Positions 19,248 through 28,480 of a stretch of DNA of 64,000 nucleotides are shown here, piece by piece. This DNA is from Poriferisodalis sp963663635. GTDB lineage: Bacteria; Actinomycetota; Acidimicrobiia; Acidimicrobiales; Poriferisodalaceae. The position numbers and the translations under genes are program-made. The stretch lies in assembly GCA_963663635.2 (NCBI GenBank), contig CAXXMY010000006.1, forward strand, positions 62,001 to 126,000, read 5' to 3'. A model generated the notes under the pieces. The model had not been told where the DNA came from. It made no database searches and was given only the letters and a program-made list of their open reading frames with translations. How positions within the stretch are numbered: position 1 is the stretch's first letter; each line of letters starts with the position of its first letter.

Positions 19248-21704
19248 ATGCTGGACTGCCGAGTATTGGACCTGTCGGATCACCGTGGCCAGCTGGCGGG
19301 CGCCATGCTGGCCGACCTGGGCGCGGACGTGATTCTGGTGGAGCCGCCTGGTGGCTCTCGAGCCCGCAGCGTGGGACCGTTCGTCGAGGGCCGCGACGGC
19401 GATCCCGAGGCATCTCTGTGGTTCTGGTCGTACAACCGAGGCAAGCGCAGCGTGGTACTGGATCTCGACGATCCCGCGGGCCAAGCGCGCCTGCGAGAAC
19501 TCGCTGCGAGCGCTGATGTGCTCATCGAATCCGATGCGCCCGGCGCCATGTCGGCGAGAGGTCTCGGACCTGTCGACCTCGCTGTTGTCAATCCGGCGCT
19601 CGTGTACACGTCAATCACGCCGTTCGGCCAGAACGGTCCCAAGGCGGACTGGGTTGCGACCGATCTGATCGTCTCCGCGGCGGGGATGCTCTCCAACGTC
19701 GTCGGCGACGAGGACCGCCCGCCCCTGCGCATTCCTCTCGATCAGAGCTTCTTGCACGCCTCGGCCGAGACGGCGGTGGCGTCACTGATCGCCCTACGTG
19801 AACGCAAGCGCACAGGCCAAGGCCAGTACATCGACACGAGCGCACAGCAGGCAGTCACGCAGGCCACGCAGTCCGCCACGGTGTGCCACCTGTACAACTC
19901 GCCGGAGTTGCTGCGAATGAGCGGCGGAGCACGGCTGGGGCCGTTCCGAGTCCGGCTCCGTTCGCCAGCCGTCGACGGCTTCGTCTCGGCGACGATCCTG
20001 TTCGGCGAGTCCATCGGACCGTTCGGGGCGCGGCTGTTCGAGTGGATGCACACACAAGGCGGCTGCGCTGACAGCGATCTCGAGATCGACTGGATCCATT
20101 TCGTCGACGGCGTGATGACCGGACGCATCCCGATCACCGAGTACGACCGGATTCAGCAGGTGGCGGCCGATTTCACGGCCACGCGCACCAAGGCCGAACT
20201 CCTCGAAGTGGCACTTGAGCATCGGCTGCTCATCGTGCCGATCGCCACGGTCGCCGATGTGGTCGAATCCCCGCAATACGCCGAGCGCGGATTCTGGCGA
20301 GAGATTTCCACCGGCGGCATCGACTCGGTGCGTTATCCGGGTCCGTTCGCTCAGCTCAGTGCGACGCCGCTCGACCTCTCGACGCCGCCGCCGTCGGTGG
20401 GCCAGCACACCGCCGAGGTGCTCGCAGAGGCGGACGCTGCACCAGCGTCGGTCGCCCCCGTGTACGAAGAGCTTGTGGCGGCCGCTGCAGCAAGCCATCG
20501 CGATCCGGCGCTGCCGCTTGCGGACGTCAAGATTCTCGACTTCATGTGGGTGATGGCCGGACCCGGCTCGACACGGGTGTTGGCCGACTGGGGCGCAACG
20601 GTGGTGCGGGTCGAGTCCTCCCACAAGGTGGAGGCGGCACGCACGATTCAGCCGTTCCTCAACAACGAGGCGGGTGCCGACAACGGCGGTCTGTACCAGA
20701 ACATGAACGCCGGCAAGCTCGGCATCACCATCGACATTTCCAAACCCGAGAGCCGAGACCTCATCTTGGACCTCGTGCGCTGGGCCGACGTCGTGTGCGA
20801 ATCGTTCTCGCCTCGCGCCTTGCGGAATCTGCGCCTGTCCTACGACGACCTGCGCGAGGTGAAGCCCGACATCATCATGGCGTCGACCTGCCTGTTCGGA
20901 CAGAGCGGCCCGCTCTCATCGCTGGCTGGCTTCGGCACCATGGGCGCGTCCATGTCGGGCTTCTACGAGATGACCGGCTGGCCCGATCGCGACCCGGCGG
21001 GCGTATTCGGGGCCTACACCGATTACGTGTCTCCGAAGTTCCTGAGCGCAGTCCTGCTCGCAGCGCTGCACCACCGAGACCGAACCGGCGAGGGCCAGTA
21101 CATCGACTTGTCCCAGGCCGAGGCGTCCATGACGTTTCTGGCACCGGCAGTCCTCGACTACGGCGTCAACGCACGCCTGCCTGCCAAACTCGGCAATGAC
21201 CACCCGACGATGTCACCACATGGGGTGTTCGCAGCAGCTGGTGAAGATCGCTGGATCGCCGTGGCCTGCGAGAGCGACGAGCAGTGGCAGGCGCTGTGTG
21301 GTGTCGTGCGCGCCGACGCACTTGCCGGTCTCGGTGTCGGCGAACGCCGTGATCGGGCCGACGAGATCGCCGGTCTCATTACTGCGTGGACCTCGGAGCG
21401 CGACGCCGTTGAAGCCCACACCGAGCTACAGGCGGCCGGCGTCCCCGCGCATGCCGTGGCGGACTCAGAGATGATGACTGCTGACGCCCAGCTCGCTCAC
21501 CGGCGCCATTTCCGCGAGGTGGGGCACGGCTCGAACGGCACCATGTGGGTCGAAGGCACCCGATTCGCGATGTCACGGAGCAGCGACGGCATCAGCCACG
21601 GCGGCCCCACCTACGGCGAGCACACCTTCGAAGTCCTCGAACAACTGCTGGGCTACGACGAGGACCGGATTACCGAGCTGGCCGTCGCAGGTGTGCTGGA
21701 GTAG
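19248..21704 (+). CDS. Tandem-fused type III CoA-transferase (two CaiB/BaiF domains)
   Basis: An 818-residue protein, about twice the family length. Domain 1 (about 1-395) opens CRVLDLSDHRGQLAGAMLAD and contains NRGKRSVVLDLDDP. Domain 2 (about 425-815) opens VKILDFMWVMAGPGSTRVL and contains AGKLGITIDISKPES and AGFGTMGASMSGFYEMTGW. A Pro/Ala-rich linker joins them. The start is ATG 19248 behind a good Shine-Dalgarno (AAAAGAGG); the adjacent TTG 19245 is less likely. Type III enzymes work as interlocked dimers, so the fusion probably makes both subunits in one chain, with the domains diverged. Confidence 0.9.
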   Translation: MLDCRVLDLSDHRGQLAGAMLADLGADVILVEPPGGSRARSVGPFVEGRDGDPEASLWFWSYNRGKRSVVLDLDDPAGQARLRELAASADVLIESDAPGAMSARGLGPVDLAVVNPALVYTSITPFGQNGPKADWVATDLIVSAAGMLSNVVGDEDRPPLRIPLDQSFLHASAETAVASLIALRERKRTGQGQYIDTSAQQAVTQATQSATVCHLYNSPELLRMSGGARLGPFRVRLRSPAVDGFVSATILFGESIGPFGARLFEWMHTQGGCADSDLEIDWIHFVDGVMTGRIPITEYDRIQQVAADFTATRTKAELLEVALEHRLLIVPIATVADVVESPQYAERGFWREISTGGIDSVRYPGPFAQLSATPLDLSTPPPSVGQHTAEVLAEADAAPASVAPVYEELVAAAAASHRDPALPLADVKILDFMWVMAGPGSTRVLADWGATVVRVESSHKVEAARTIQPFLNNEAGADNGGLYQNMNAGKLGITIDISKPESRDLILDLVRWADVVCESFSPRALRNLRLSYDDLREVKPDIIMASTCLFGQSGPLSSLAGFGTMGASMSGFYEMTGWPDRDPAGVFGAYTDYVSPKFLSAVLLAALHHRDRTGEGQYIDLSQAEASMTFLAPAVLDYGVNARLPAKLGNDHPTMSPHGVFAAAGEDRWIAVACESDEQWQALCGVVRADALAGLGVGERRDRADEIAGLITAWTSERDAVEAHTELQAAGVPAHAVADSEMMTADAQLAHRRHFREVGHGSNGTMWVEGTRFAMSRSSDGISHGGPTYGEHTFEVLEQLLGYDEDRITELAVAGVLE

Positions 21705-21755
21705 GCAGTTTCGCACCGGCGCACGCCGTTGGGAGAGGCCCAGAAGAGCTGCTGG

Positions 21756-22739
21756 TCAGCTCGGCGCTTCGCCCACCGTCTCGCCGGTGACGTTCGCGTA
21801 GTTGCGGTTCAGGAACCAGCGCTGGTAGTCGCCGTAGGTGATCGGTCCCCAGCGGGCGGGAGCCTCGTCGCTGACGGTCGTGGGCACTGGCGCGACGACG
21901 GCGTCGTCGCGGGCGCCGTAAAAGAACGGCGCCGCGTAACGCTCGCTGTCAGTGGGATTGCGGGCTCGATGCGCGGTGGACAGGTACACGCCGTTCGTCC
22001 AGCGCTTCAGCATGTCGCCGCTGTTGACCAAGTACGACTCGGCGAGCTGCGGCGGCGTGATCCAGTCGTGCCCGGACGGGCGGATCTCGAGGCCGGGCAC
22101 TTCGTTGGCGGGCAGGAACGTGAACACCGAGCTGTCAGTGTGCGGGGCAAGTCCCCACTCATTGTCGGAGTAATCTATCGGCGGGTAGTGCGACATGCGC
22201 AGCGTCACGCTCGGCTTGTCGAAGTCGGGCACGAACCAGTCGTGCGCCAAGTCGAGCGAATGCGCCAGCACGGGCAGCAGCCGAGCGCCGAGGGCGATGA
22301 CCTGGTCGATGTAGGCCTCGCAATTCACCGCGAATCCCTCAAGCGGCGGGTACTGGTTGCCCTGGTGGTACCCGTAGCGGTGGCAGAAGAAGGCCTCGTT
22401 CTGGTTGGGCTTGCGCACCGGTCCGGCGATGTCGGAGGCGTACGAAGTGCCGCCGCCCATGCCCAAGTAGCCGCCGACCAGCTTCGCCATCGGAATCGAG
22501 TCCTTGGTCGGCTGCGGCAATGAGTGGAGTTGGCTTGCCGACTCGAAGATCCCGTCGACCATCTGCCACGGCACGCCGTGATTGACGATGAAGAAGAACC
22601 CCACGTCGGTCAGCGCACGTCGCAAGTCGCTGGCAAGCGCAGCGAGTGCTGTGGGGTCCGGGGCCTCGGAGTTGAGCGGGGACAGGTCCAGGACGGGGAT
22701 CACATCGGTCGCTGGCGGTTGCTCGACGATGAGTGCCAT
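21756..22739 (-). CDS. 2-oxoglutarate/Fe(II)-type oxygenase, isopenicillin N synthase-like
   Basis: A 327-residue protein. The N-terminal DIOX_N region contains VGFFFIVNHGVP. The iron ligands are His200 and Asp202 (APHTDSS) and His257 (STAHRA). Arg267 (RYAAPFF) is placed to bind the 2-oxoacid carboxylate, with Ala where Ser is usual. It could hydroxylate or oxidatively cleave a small acid. It is convergent with the tandem CoA-transferase and starts about 240 bases from the divergent quinone oxidoreductase, across a repeat-rich spacer. Confidence 0.85.
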   Translation of the reverse strand: MALIVEQPPATDVIPVLDLSPLNSEAPDPTALAALASDLRRALTDVGFFFIVNHGVPWQMVDGIFESASQLHSLPQPTKDSIPMAKLVGGYLGMGGGTSYASDIAGPVRKPNQNEAFFCHRYGYHQGNQYPPLEGFAVNCEAYIDQVIALGARLLPVLAHSLDLAHDWFVPDFDKPSVTLRMSHYPPIDYSDNEWGLAPHTDSSVFTFLPANEVPGLEIRPSGHDWITPPQLAESYLVNSGDMLKRWTNGVYLSTAHRARNPTDSERYAAPFFYGARDDAVVAPVPTTVSDEAPARWGPITYGDYQRWFLNRNYANVTGETVGEAPS

Positions 22740-22789
22740 CTCGTCCCCTTCGAATGTTGGCGTCGACTGCCGCTACGAGCGTACGCGGC

Positions 22790-22960
22790 ACGGCGCACCG
22801 GGGCGTGGGCCGTGACTGGCGCCCCGGGCTGGCGCAGCACGTTGGCGCACCCGACTGGCGCACCGGACTGGCGCAGCGGACTGGCGCAGCGCGTTGGTAC
22901 GGTTCTGGCCGCATCGCACGGGCACGATCGCATCGCACTAGCGCAACGCACTGGGGCATC
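22790..22960. repeat. Degenerate short tandem repeats (about 13 bases, GACTGGCGCA core)
   Basis: The spacer between two divergent genes holds at least six imperfect direct copies of a 12-14 base unit close to GGACTGGCGCAGC, best conserved from 22813 to 22890. More distant GCATCGCAC and GCGCAACGCAC variants follow up to about 22955. The spacing is not helical or uniform, and no gene is encoded. Such arrays often arise by slippage; they could also bind a regulator of either flanking gene. Confidence 0.6.
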
Positions 22961-22980
22961 GGCTCAGAACGGGGGAACCA

Positions 22981-23967
22981 ATGAAGGCATGGCGACTGAA
23001 GGAGCTGGGGTACCCCTGGGACGTGCTCAAGCTCGAGGAGCACCCTTCGCCTGCGCCCGGGCCGGGACAGGCGCGCATCAACGTGGAGGCCATCGACCTC
23101 AATTTCGCGGACATCCTGCATTGCCAGGGCACGTATCAGGAGCGGTGGGATCCGCCGTTCACTCCGGGCATGGGCGCCTGCGGCACCGTCGCCGAGGTTG
23201 GTCCCGACTGCGACCTTGCCATCGGCGACCGGGTGATCGGCTCGGGCACAGGCAGTTGGGGCGGCTACGCCAGCGAAGCGCTCATCAGGGGCGCGACTGC
23301 TCGGCGAATACCTGACGACGTCTCGGTGCCGGCGGCGTGTGCGGCCAACGTGATCTACGGAACGGCGTGGTTCTCGCTGTACCGGCGTGGCCAGATGCAA
23401 GCCGGTGAGACGGTGCTGGTGCTGGCAGCCGCAGGCGGGGTCGGCTCCGCAGCTGTGCAGTTGGCCAAGGCCGCGGGATGCACGGTCATCGCTGCTGCGG
23501 GCGGCCCCGTCAAGGTGGAGGCGTGCCGCCAGCTCGGCGCTGATGTCGTCATCGATTACGACGGCGACGACCTGTACAAGTCGGTGATGGATGCAACTGG
23601 CGGCCGCGGCTGCGACATCATCTATGACCCCGTCGGCGGCAAGTACTTCGATGTCGCACGGCGCCTCGTGGCATGGGAAGGCCGGCTGCTGGTTGTGGGT
23701 TTCGCCAGCGGCACCATCCCCCAGGCACCTGCCAACCATCTGCTGGTCAAGAACTACTCCGTGGTCGGCGTTCACATGGGCGGCTACCGGGGCCGCATGG
23801 ATGCGGTGCTCGAGGAGTGCTACGCCGAACTGTGGCCGCAGGTCGCCGATGGCAGTCTCGATCCGCTCGTCAGCCAAGAGCTGCCGCTCGAAGGCCTGCT
23901 CGACGGTCTGCTCGCCCTGCACAACCGCCAGACCACGGGTCGGGTGCTGCTGCGGCCTGAGCTGTAG
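22981..23967 (+). CDS. NAD(P)H:quinone oxidoreductase, zinc-independent MDR family
   Basis: A 328-residue protein. The N-terminal GroES-like domain has NFADILHCQGTYQ and PFTPGMGACGTVAEVG. The Rossmann domain carries the nucleotide motif AAAGGVGSAAVQLAKAAG near residue 155. The structural and catalytic zinc Cys sets are absent, so this is the quinone reductase/enoyl reductase branch rather than alcohol dehydrogenase. The ATG at 22981 has a G-rich ribosome site (GGGGGAA). The substrate is uncertain; an enoyl- or acryloyl-type reductase role would suit the CoA-thioester neighbourhood. Confidence 0.85.
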   Translation: MKAWRLKELGYPWDVLKLEEHPSPAPGPGQARINVEAIDLNFADILHCQGTYQERWDPPFTPGMGACGTVAEVGPDCDLAIGDRVIGSGTGSWGGYASEALIRGATARRIPDDVSVPAACAANVIYGTAWFSLYRRGQMQAGETVLVLAAAGGVGSAAVQLAKAAGCTVIAAAGGPVKVEACRQLGADVVIDYDGDDLYKSVMDATGGRGCDIIYDPVGGKYFDVARRLVAWEGRLLVVGFASGTIPQAPANHLLVKNYSVVGVHMGGYRGRMDAVLEECYAELWPQVADGSLDPLVSQELPLEGLLDGLLALHNRQTTGRVLLRPEL

Positions 23968-23979
23968 ACCGCCGCCTCG

Positions 23980-24092
23980 TCCAGTCGTGGGCCGCTGCGT
24001 CGTCTGTGATCGCTCAGTCGTGGGCCGCAGTGTCGTTTGTGCCCGCTCAGTCGTGGGCCGCTGTGTCGTTTGTGCCTGCTCAGTCGCGGGCC
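23980..24092. repeat. 33-base tandem repeats, about 3.4 copies
   Basis: Units begin at 23980, 24013, 24046 and 24079 (partial). Each contains CAGTCGTGGGCCGC followed by TGTCGTTTGTGCC or a near variant. The period of 33 equals 11 codons, and the last partial unit runs through the stop codon and final residues of the acyl-CoA ligase, so part of the array derives from that gene's 3' end. No spacers are present, so it is not CRISPR-like. Likely slippage or a transcript-end structure. Confidence 0.75.
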
Positions 24093-25723
24093 ACGGTGTA
24101 GCCGACTGATTCGCGGTCCCAGGTATCGGCGGTGGCGCCGGCATCTCGGATCACTTGCTTGCGGATCTTGCCTGAAGCTGTCTTGTCGAGTTCGGCGACG
24201 AACTGCAGGTAGCGCGGCACGCTGTGTCGGGGCATACGCGGAACGCACCAGTCGAGAAACTCGACCGGGTCGGGAGCGGGGCCGTCTACGGCCACCACGG
24301 CCAGCACCTCATCCTCGCCGCCGGCGCCTTCCACCCGGAGTCCGACGACAGCGCTCTCGATGACGCCCTCGTAGCCGTTGATGACGGTCTCCACCTCATA
24401 GCTCGAAATGTTCTCGCCGCGGCGCCGGATGCGGTCGTTGAGTCGGTCGACGAAGTGCAGCCGACCGGCATCGTCGAATTTGCCGGCATCACCGGTGTGG
24501 AACCAGAGATTTCGCCACGCCGACACGGTTTTGTCGGGCATCTGGTGGTAGCCCACGTTGAAGCAGTACGGCACGCGGGGTCGCACGAGGATCTCGCCGG
24601 TCTCGCCGATCGGCAGCGGCAGATCCGTGTCGGGATCGGCGACCACTACCTCGAAGTACTCGTCAAGCGGCGGGCCGGCGCAGCCAGACATCACCGGGTC
24701 TGCGGGGCCGGTGAGGGCAACCATGTTGACCTCGGTCATCCCGTAGCCCTGCACGATTCGCACACCGAAGCGCTCCTCGAACTCGGCAGCCCATTCCTCG
24801 GCGACGGGGAGGGCGATGACGGCGCGAAGTTGGTGATCCCGGTCGCGATCGGTGCGGGGGCTGCGCCAGATGAACTCCGGCATGACGCCGAGGGCGTTCG
24901 TGAGCGTGATGCCGTTGTCAATGATGATGTCCAGCCACTGGGCCACGCTGAACCGTTTGGTGATGTACATGGAGGCGCCGCCGTGCAGCGATGCGTAGAC
25001 CTGCATGAACAGCCCGTTCGCGTGGAACAGCGGCATGCAGCAATAGAAGCGGTCCTCGGGCGTGATCTCCAGCGCCTGTGACGTCGTCAGGCCGAACAGG
25101 TAGCAGTGCGCCTGGGGCATGAGCACACCTTTGGCCGGACCGGTGGTGCCCGACGTGTACATGATCGTGCAGACGTCGCTGGGCTTGGCTTCCAGCACTG
25201 CGTCGGCGCGAGCAGGAGTGTTCAGCAGGTCGCTGATGCTGGCGGTGGGTGTACCGGCAAGCGCTCCGCCGGGCGCGGCGATGACGTCCGTGCCGTCGTC
25301 GACAAGCAGCGTGGTCTCGACACGGACCGCCGGGGTGTCGACCATGTCGAAGCGGCCCAGCAGACCGCGGTCCGTTGCGACGATGCGTGGCTCGGAGTTG
25401 CGCACCTGGTGCTCGAGGAATGCCCCGCGCAGTTCGGTGTTGATCGGGACGAAAATGGCACGCCGCTTGTGGGTCGCAATCATCAGCAGCATGAACTCGG
25501 GGCTATTGGTGAGCAGAGCCAGCAGCCGGTCGCCGGGCTCGAGACCGAGGTCGGCCAGAGCTGTCGCCAGTCGGTCGGTCAGTTCATCGAATTCGGCGAA
25601 GCTGATGCTCCGACCGTCCTCGAACGACAGGAATTCACTCGACCCGTGTGCCGCCGTGACGTCGTGCACCAGCGCCGGCAGCGTCCAGCGATCGAAGTCG
25701 GTGTCGCGCGCTCTGGACTCCAT
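24080..25723 (-). CDS. Acyl-CoA synthetase (AMP-forming), CaiC-like
   Basis: A protein of 547 residues from the ATG at 25723; an upstream in-frame start at 25774 adds 17 residues. The adenylate-forming motifs are YTSGTTGPAKG (phosphate loop), QGYGMTE (A5), FHTGD (A7), DRIRRRGENISS (hinge) and the C-terminal KTASGKIRK Lys. It converts a carboxylic acid to acyl-CoA with ATP. The closest resemblance is to crotonobetaine/carnitine-type ligases, but the substrate is not fixed. It is transcribed away from alanine dehydrogenase. Confidence 0.88.
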   Translation of the reverse strand: MESRARDTDFDRWTLPALVHDVTAAHGSSEFLSFEDGRSISFAEFDELTDRLATALADLGLEPGDRLLALLTNSPEFMLLMIATHKRRAIFVPINTELRGAFLEHQVRNSEPRIVATDRGLLGRFDMVDTPAVRVETTLLVDDGTDVIAAPGGALAGTPTASISDLLNTPARADAVLEAKPSDVCTIMYTSGTTGPAKGVLMPQAHCYLFGLTTSQALEITPEDRFYCCMPLFHANGLFMQVYASLHGGASMYITKRFSVAQWLDIIIDNGITLTNALGVMPEFIWRSPRTDRDRDHQLRAVIALPVAEEWAAEFEERFGVRIVQGYGMTEVNMVALTGPADPVMSGCAGPPLDEYFEVVVADPDTDLPLPIGETGEILVRPRVPYCFNVGYHQMPDKTVSAWRNLWFHTGDAGKFDDAGRLHFVDRLNDRIRRRGENISSYEVETVINGYEGVIESAVVGLRVEGAGGEDEVLAVVAVDGPAPDPVEFLDWCVPRMPRHSVPRYLQFVAELDKTASGKIRKQVIRDAGATADTWDRESVGYTVARD

Positions 25724-25820
25724 CGGCGGAATCGTAGACTTCGCCGGAGCGCTACGACCTTTCAGGTAACCCAATCCTTGGGAGACTCAGCCTGCCGGGC
25801 GCCCCAGCGGAGGTGACTTC

Positions 25821-26936
25821 GTGCTGATCGGATTGCCGAGTGAGCTCAAGGCGGGCGAGCGACGTGTCGGGTTGACGCCGCACGCTGTTCGAGAGCTTGT
25901 GCTTCACGATCACCGTGTGCTTGTCGAATCCGGCGCCGGCGTCGGCATCGGAGTTTCCGACTCCGATTACCAAGCTGTGGGTGCCGCCATCGCCGAGCGT
26001 GCGACGGACGTGTGGAAAACAGCCGAGCTCATCGTCAAGGTGAAGGAGCCCCAACCGACCGAGCGTCAGATGCTCAGCGTGGGTCAGATTCTCTTTGCCT
26101 ACTTGCACCTGGCGCCCGATCCCCAACAGACCGCCGATCTCGTGTCTTCCGGCGCAGCCTGCGTGGCGTACGAAACCGTCACCGATTCCCGGGGCGGGTT
26201 GCCGCTTCTGGCACCGATGTCACGAGTGGCTGGCCGGCTGGCGGTGCAAGCAGGTGCCTGGGCGCTCGAGACAACACACGGTGGGGCCGGCATCCTCATC
26301 GGCGGCGTGCCCGGCGTTCCGCCGGCACGGGTTGTCATCATCGGCGGGGGAGTCGTCGGTGAGAACGCTGCCGAGATCGCCATCGGCATGGGCGCCGACG
26401 TGCGAGTGCTGGACTTGAATCCGGAGGTGCTCGACCACCTTGAGCAGCGCTTCGGGGCCTCGGTCGTGACGGTTACCTCCACCCGAGGCACTGTCGAGTC
26501 CGACGTGCTCGGCGCCGATCTCGTTATCGGCGCGGTGCTGGTCACCGGCGATCGCGCCCCCAAACTCGTCACGGCCGAGATGATCCGCGAGATGCGCGAC
26601 GGTTCAGTGATTGTCGATGTGGCCATCGATCAGGGGGGATGCTTCGAAACGTCGCGTCCCACCACCCACGCTGAGCCCATCTTCGTCCACGACGGCGTCG
26701 TGCACTACTGCGTGACGAACATGCCCGGCGCCGTGCCGCTCACCGCCACACGGGCCCTCAGCGACGCCACGCTGCCCCGCGTCATCGCCATCGCCGAACA
26801 CGGTCTCGACGCCCTGCGCGACGACCCGCACCTGCGCGCCGGCCTCAACGTCCACCGCGGCCAGATCACCGAACCCCACGTCGCCGCCGCCATGGGCGTG
26901 CCCTACATCGACCCCTTGACAGCGCTCGGCGTCTGA
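25821..26936 (+). CDS. ald: Alanine dehydrogenase
   Basis: A 371-residue NAD-dependent enzyme interconverting alanine and pyruvate plus ammonia. It starts MLIGLPSELKAGERRVGLTP. Lys75 (VKVKEPQP) and His96 (AYLHLAP) match the substrate-binding and catalytic residues. The Rossmann motif is VVIIGGGVVGENAA. NMPGAVPLTATRAL near the C-terminus is diagnostic of Ald. The GTG start at 25821 is fixed by a strong GGAGGTGA Shine-Dalgarno seven bases upstream. It could recycle the ammonia or amino groups released by the amidases and aminotransferase upstream. Confidence 0.95.
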   Translation: MLIGLPSELKAGERRVGLTPHAVRELVLHDHRVLVESGAGVGIGVSDSDYQAVGAAIAERATDVWKTAELIVKVKEPQPTERQMLSVGQILFAYLHLAPDPQQTADLVSSGAACVAYETVTDSRGGLPLLAPMSRVAGRLAVQAGAWALETTHGGAGILIGGVPGVPPARVVIIGGGVVGENAAEIAIGMGADVRVLDLNPEVLDHLEQRFGASVVTVTSTRGTVESDVLGADLVIGAVLVTGDRAPKLVTAEMIREMRDGSVIVDVAIDQGGCFETSRPTTHAEPIFVHDGVVHYCVTNMPGAVPLTATRALSDATLPRVIAIAEHGLDALRDDPHLRAGLNVHRGQITEPHVAAAMGVPYIDPLTALGV

Positions 26937-26998
26937 AGAGTCGCTTTCAGCCCCAATTCGATACCACTGTTTCTTGCGCTGGTACGAGCGCAGCGAAT

Positions 26999-27027
26999 TG
27001 CCGGCTGTCGCAGCCGACGAGCCGGCA
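26999..27027 (+). terminator. Strong hairpin downstream of ald
   Basis: TGCCGGCT (26999-27006) pairs with AGCCGGCA (27020-27027), and GTCG/CGAC continues the stem inward to a CAGC loop with one bulged G. This gives about 12 base pairs, located 60 bases after the ald stop. There is no T-tract, which is common for GC-rich actinobacterial terminators. Confidence 0.55.
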
Positions 27028-27086
27028 GGGTGGTAGCAAGCCGAGGTCACGAACGCGGCCGGACGTTCTTGGAAAGAATGGTTGCT

Positions 27087-27359
27087 ATGGCGGATGAAAC
27101 GAGGGAATTCGTGCTCGGATCGATCGCACCGAAGCTCGCTGCGGAAGAGAACAGCAGGATCCGGCTAGCCATCGGCTACTCGGATGGTGGTACCGAGTGC
27201 GATGAGTGCCGACACGGTCGGGATCGAGATCCAGCGTCGTTGCGCGTCTGCTGGGTGACGTCTGACGACACAGACGCCGAATACGTAGATGTGTGCGACT
27301 GCCACTTTGGGCTCTACATGGAGTTGGCAATCGGGGATGCCTTTCCGCTCATGGACTAG
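27087..27359 (+). CDS. Small hypothetical protein with paired Cys motifs
   Basis: A protein of 90 residues from ATG 27087; the GGAAAG ribosome site fits this or the ATG at 27078. It is acidic and soluble, with CDECRHG in the middle and CDCHFG near the end, which could bind a metal. I do not recognise a family. It lies between ald and the HNH nuclease gene on the same strand. Confidence 0.55.
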   Translation: MADETREFVLGSIAPKLAAEENSRIRLAIGYSDGGTECDECRHGRDRDPASLRVCWVTSDDTDAEYVDVCDCHFGLYMELAIGDAFPLMD

Positions 27360-27448
27360 TGCCTGGGCGCGGTTGACTACGTGGTTGCGGCCGGTATTGA
27401 TCCGTCTTCGTGCGGATCGAGCTCGACCCGTTGGCGTAGCTTGCGCTC

Positions 27449-28452
27449 GTGGCCTCGCTGAGCGACTACATCGATTTGATGCCTCCAGCAGCCCGGGCGC
27501 AGTGGGGGAGCATTTTGCGACGGCAGCCGCGGGCTCGCCAAGAACGGTTCACTCCTGTCGAGACGGTGTTGTGCTACGGCCTGTTTCACTCGGATGATCC
27601 GGTCATCAATCCACATCGTTACGGCGGCGGCACCATGCACACCGCGCCCCAACTGGTGCACGATCTCGCTGCTCTATTCGTGCGACCCCCAGGCTCAATC
27701 ACCAGCAAGATGATGAACCTGGACGGATCTCGGGTCAACGGAGCGAAGGACGAAGTTCAGTTCTTCATGGAAATGGGTGCCGACTTCGCCCGATTCCTCG
27801 ACTTGTACACCACAGCACTGCAGGCGGCGCGACACATGGGCATTGGTGCTCGACGACTTCCCGATTTCTTGCGGCTGGAGCAAGTGACTGACTACTCATT
27901 GCTTGGCGTTGATTACTTGGCGGACTCACGACTTGACGAAACGATCGAGCGGGAGGCTGCGCAGCTACGCGCTGCCAAGCTGCGGCACAACCAGGAACTG
28001 ACGTCTGCCGAAACGACTCGGATCGTCCAGCACCGCGCGCGAGTCGGCCACAAGGCATTTGCGACTGAAGTGTTGCGACGATTCGACTACAGCTGCGGCG
28101 ATTCTGCGGCATGGCCCCCAGATCGATTCGCGGCAATCGTCTCATCGTTGCGTCACACATCAAACCGTGGGCCGATTCGAGCAATCGCGAGCGACGCGAC
28201 CCGCGCAACGGCGCAGCTGCGTGCCCAACGCACGATGCCGCCTTCGACAAAGGACTCATCACTGTGAACGGAGGGCTGCGAGTGCATCGTTCCCAGCGGC
28301 TGCGCGCAAGCGTCAAGGTTGACGCAGGAGTCGATCACAATTTCGGCGAAACCCTGCGGGACGCCCTGCTGTTGCCGCCCGGAGTCGAGCAACCTGGGCG
28401 CGCGTACCTCCGATGGCACCGCGAGCACGTATATCAGGACCCGATGCACTGA
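27449..28452 (+). pseudogene. HNH endonuclease, one frameshift
   Basis: The upstream frame (GTG 27449) carries an N-terminal domain of about 215 residues of unknown function ending RRFDYSCGDS. The other frame then continues with CGMAPRSIRGNR, SHIKPWADS and CPTHDAAFDKGLITV, a typical HNH_2 nuclease core. Restoring one base near 28105 joins them into about 334 residues and creates a CxxC pair. As written, the first frame runs on to a stop at 28267 without the catalytic domain. Such proteins are often restriction-type nucleases. It is either a real knock-out or an assembly deletion. Confidence 0.75.
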
Positions 28453-28480
28453 TCGCCCATGCGGGGAACTCGATGGGTGC

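Noticed and set aside
23980..24092. CRISPR array
   Set aside because: Repeats are contiguous with no unique spacers, the period is 33 with variable positions inside, and no cas gene is present.
22339..24144. 601-residue minus-strand open frame with repeated PTTERAQTT motif
   Set aside because: It lies antisense across the whole quinone oxidoreductase gene and part of the oxygenase. The repeat motif only translates the 33-base DNA repeats, and the protein has no family features. High GC content leaves such frames open by chance.
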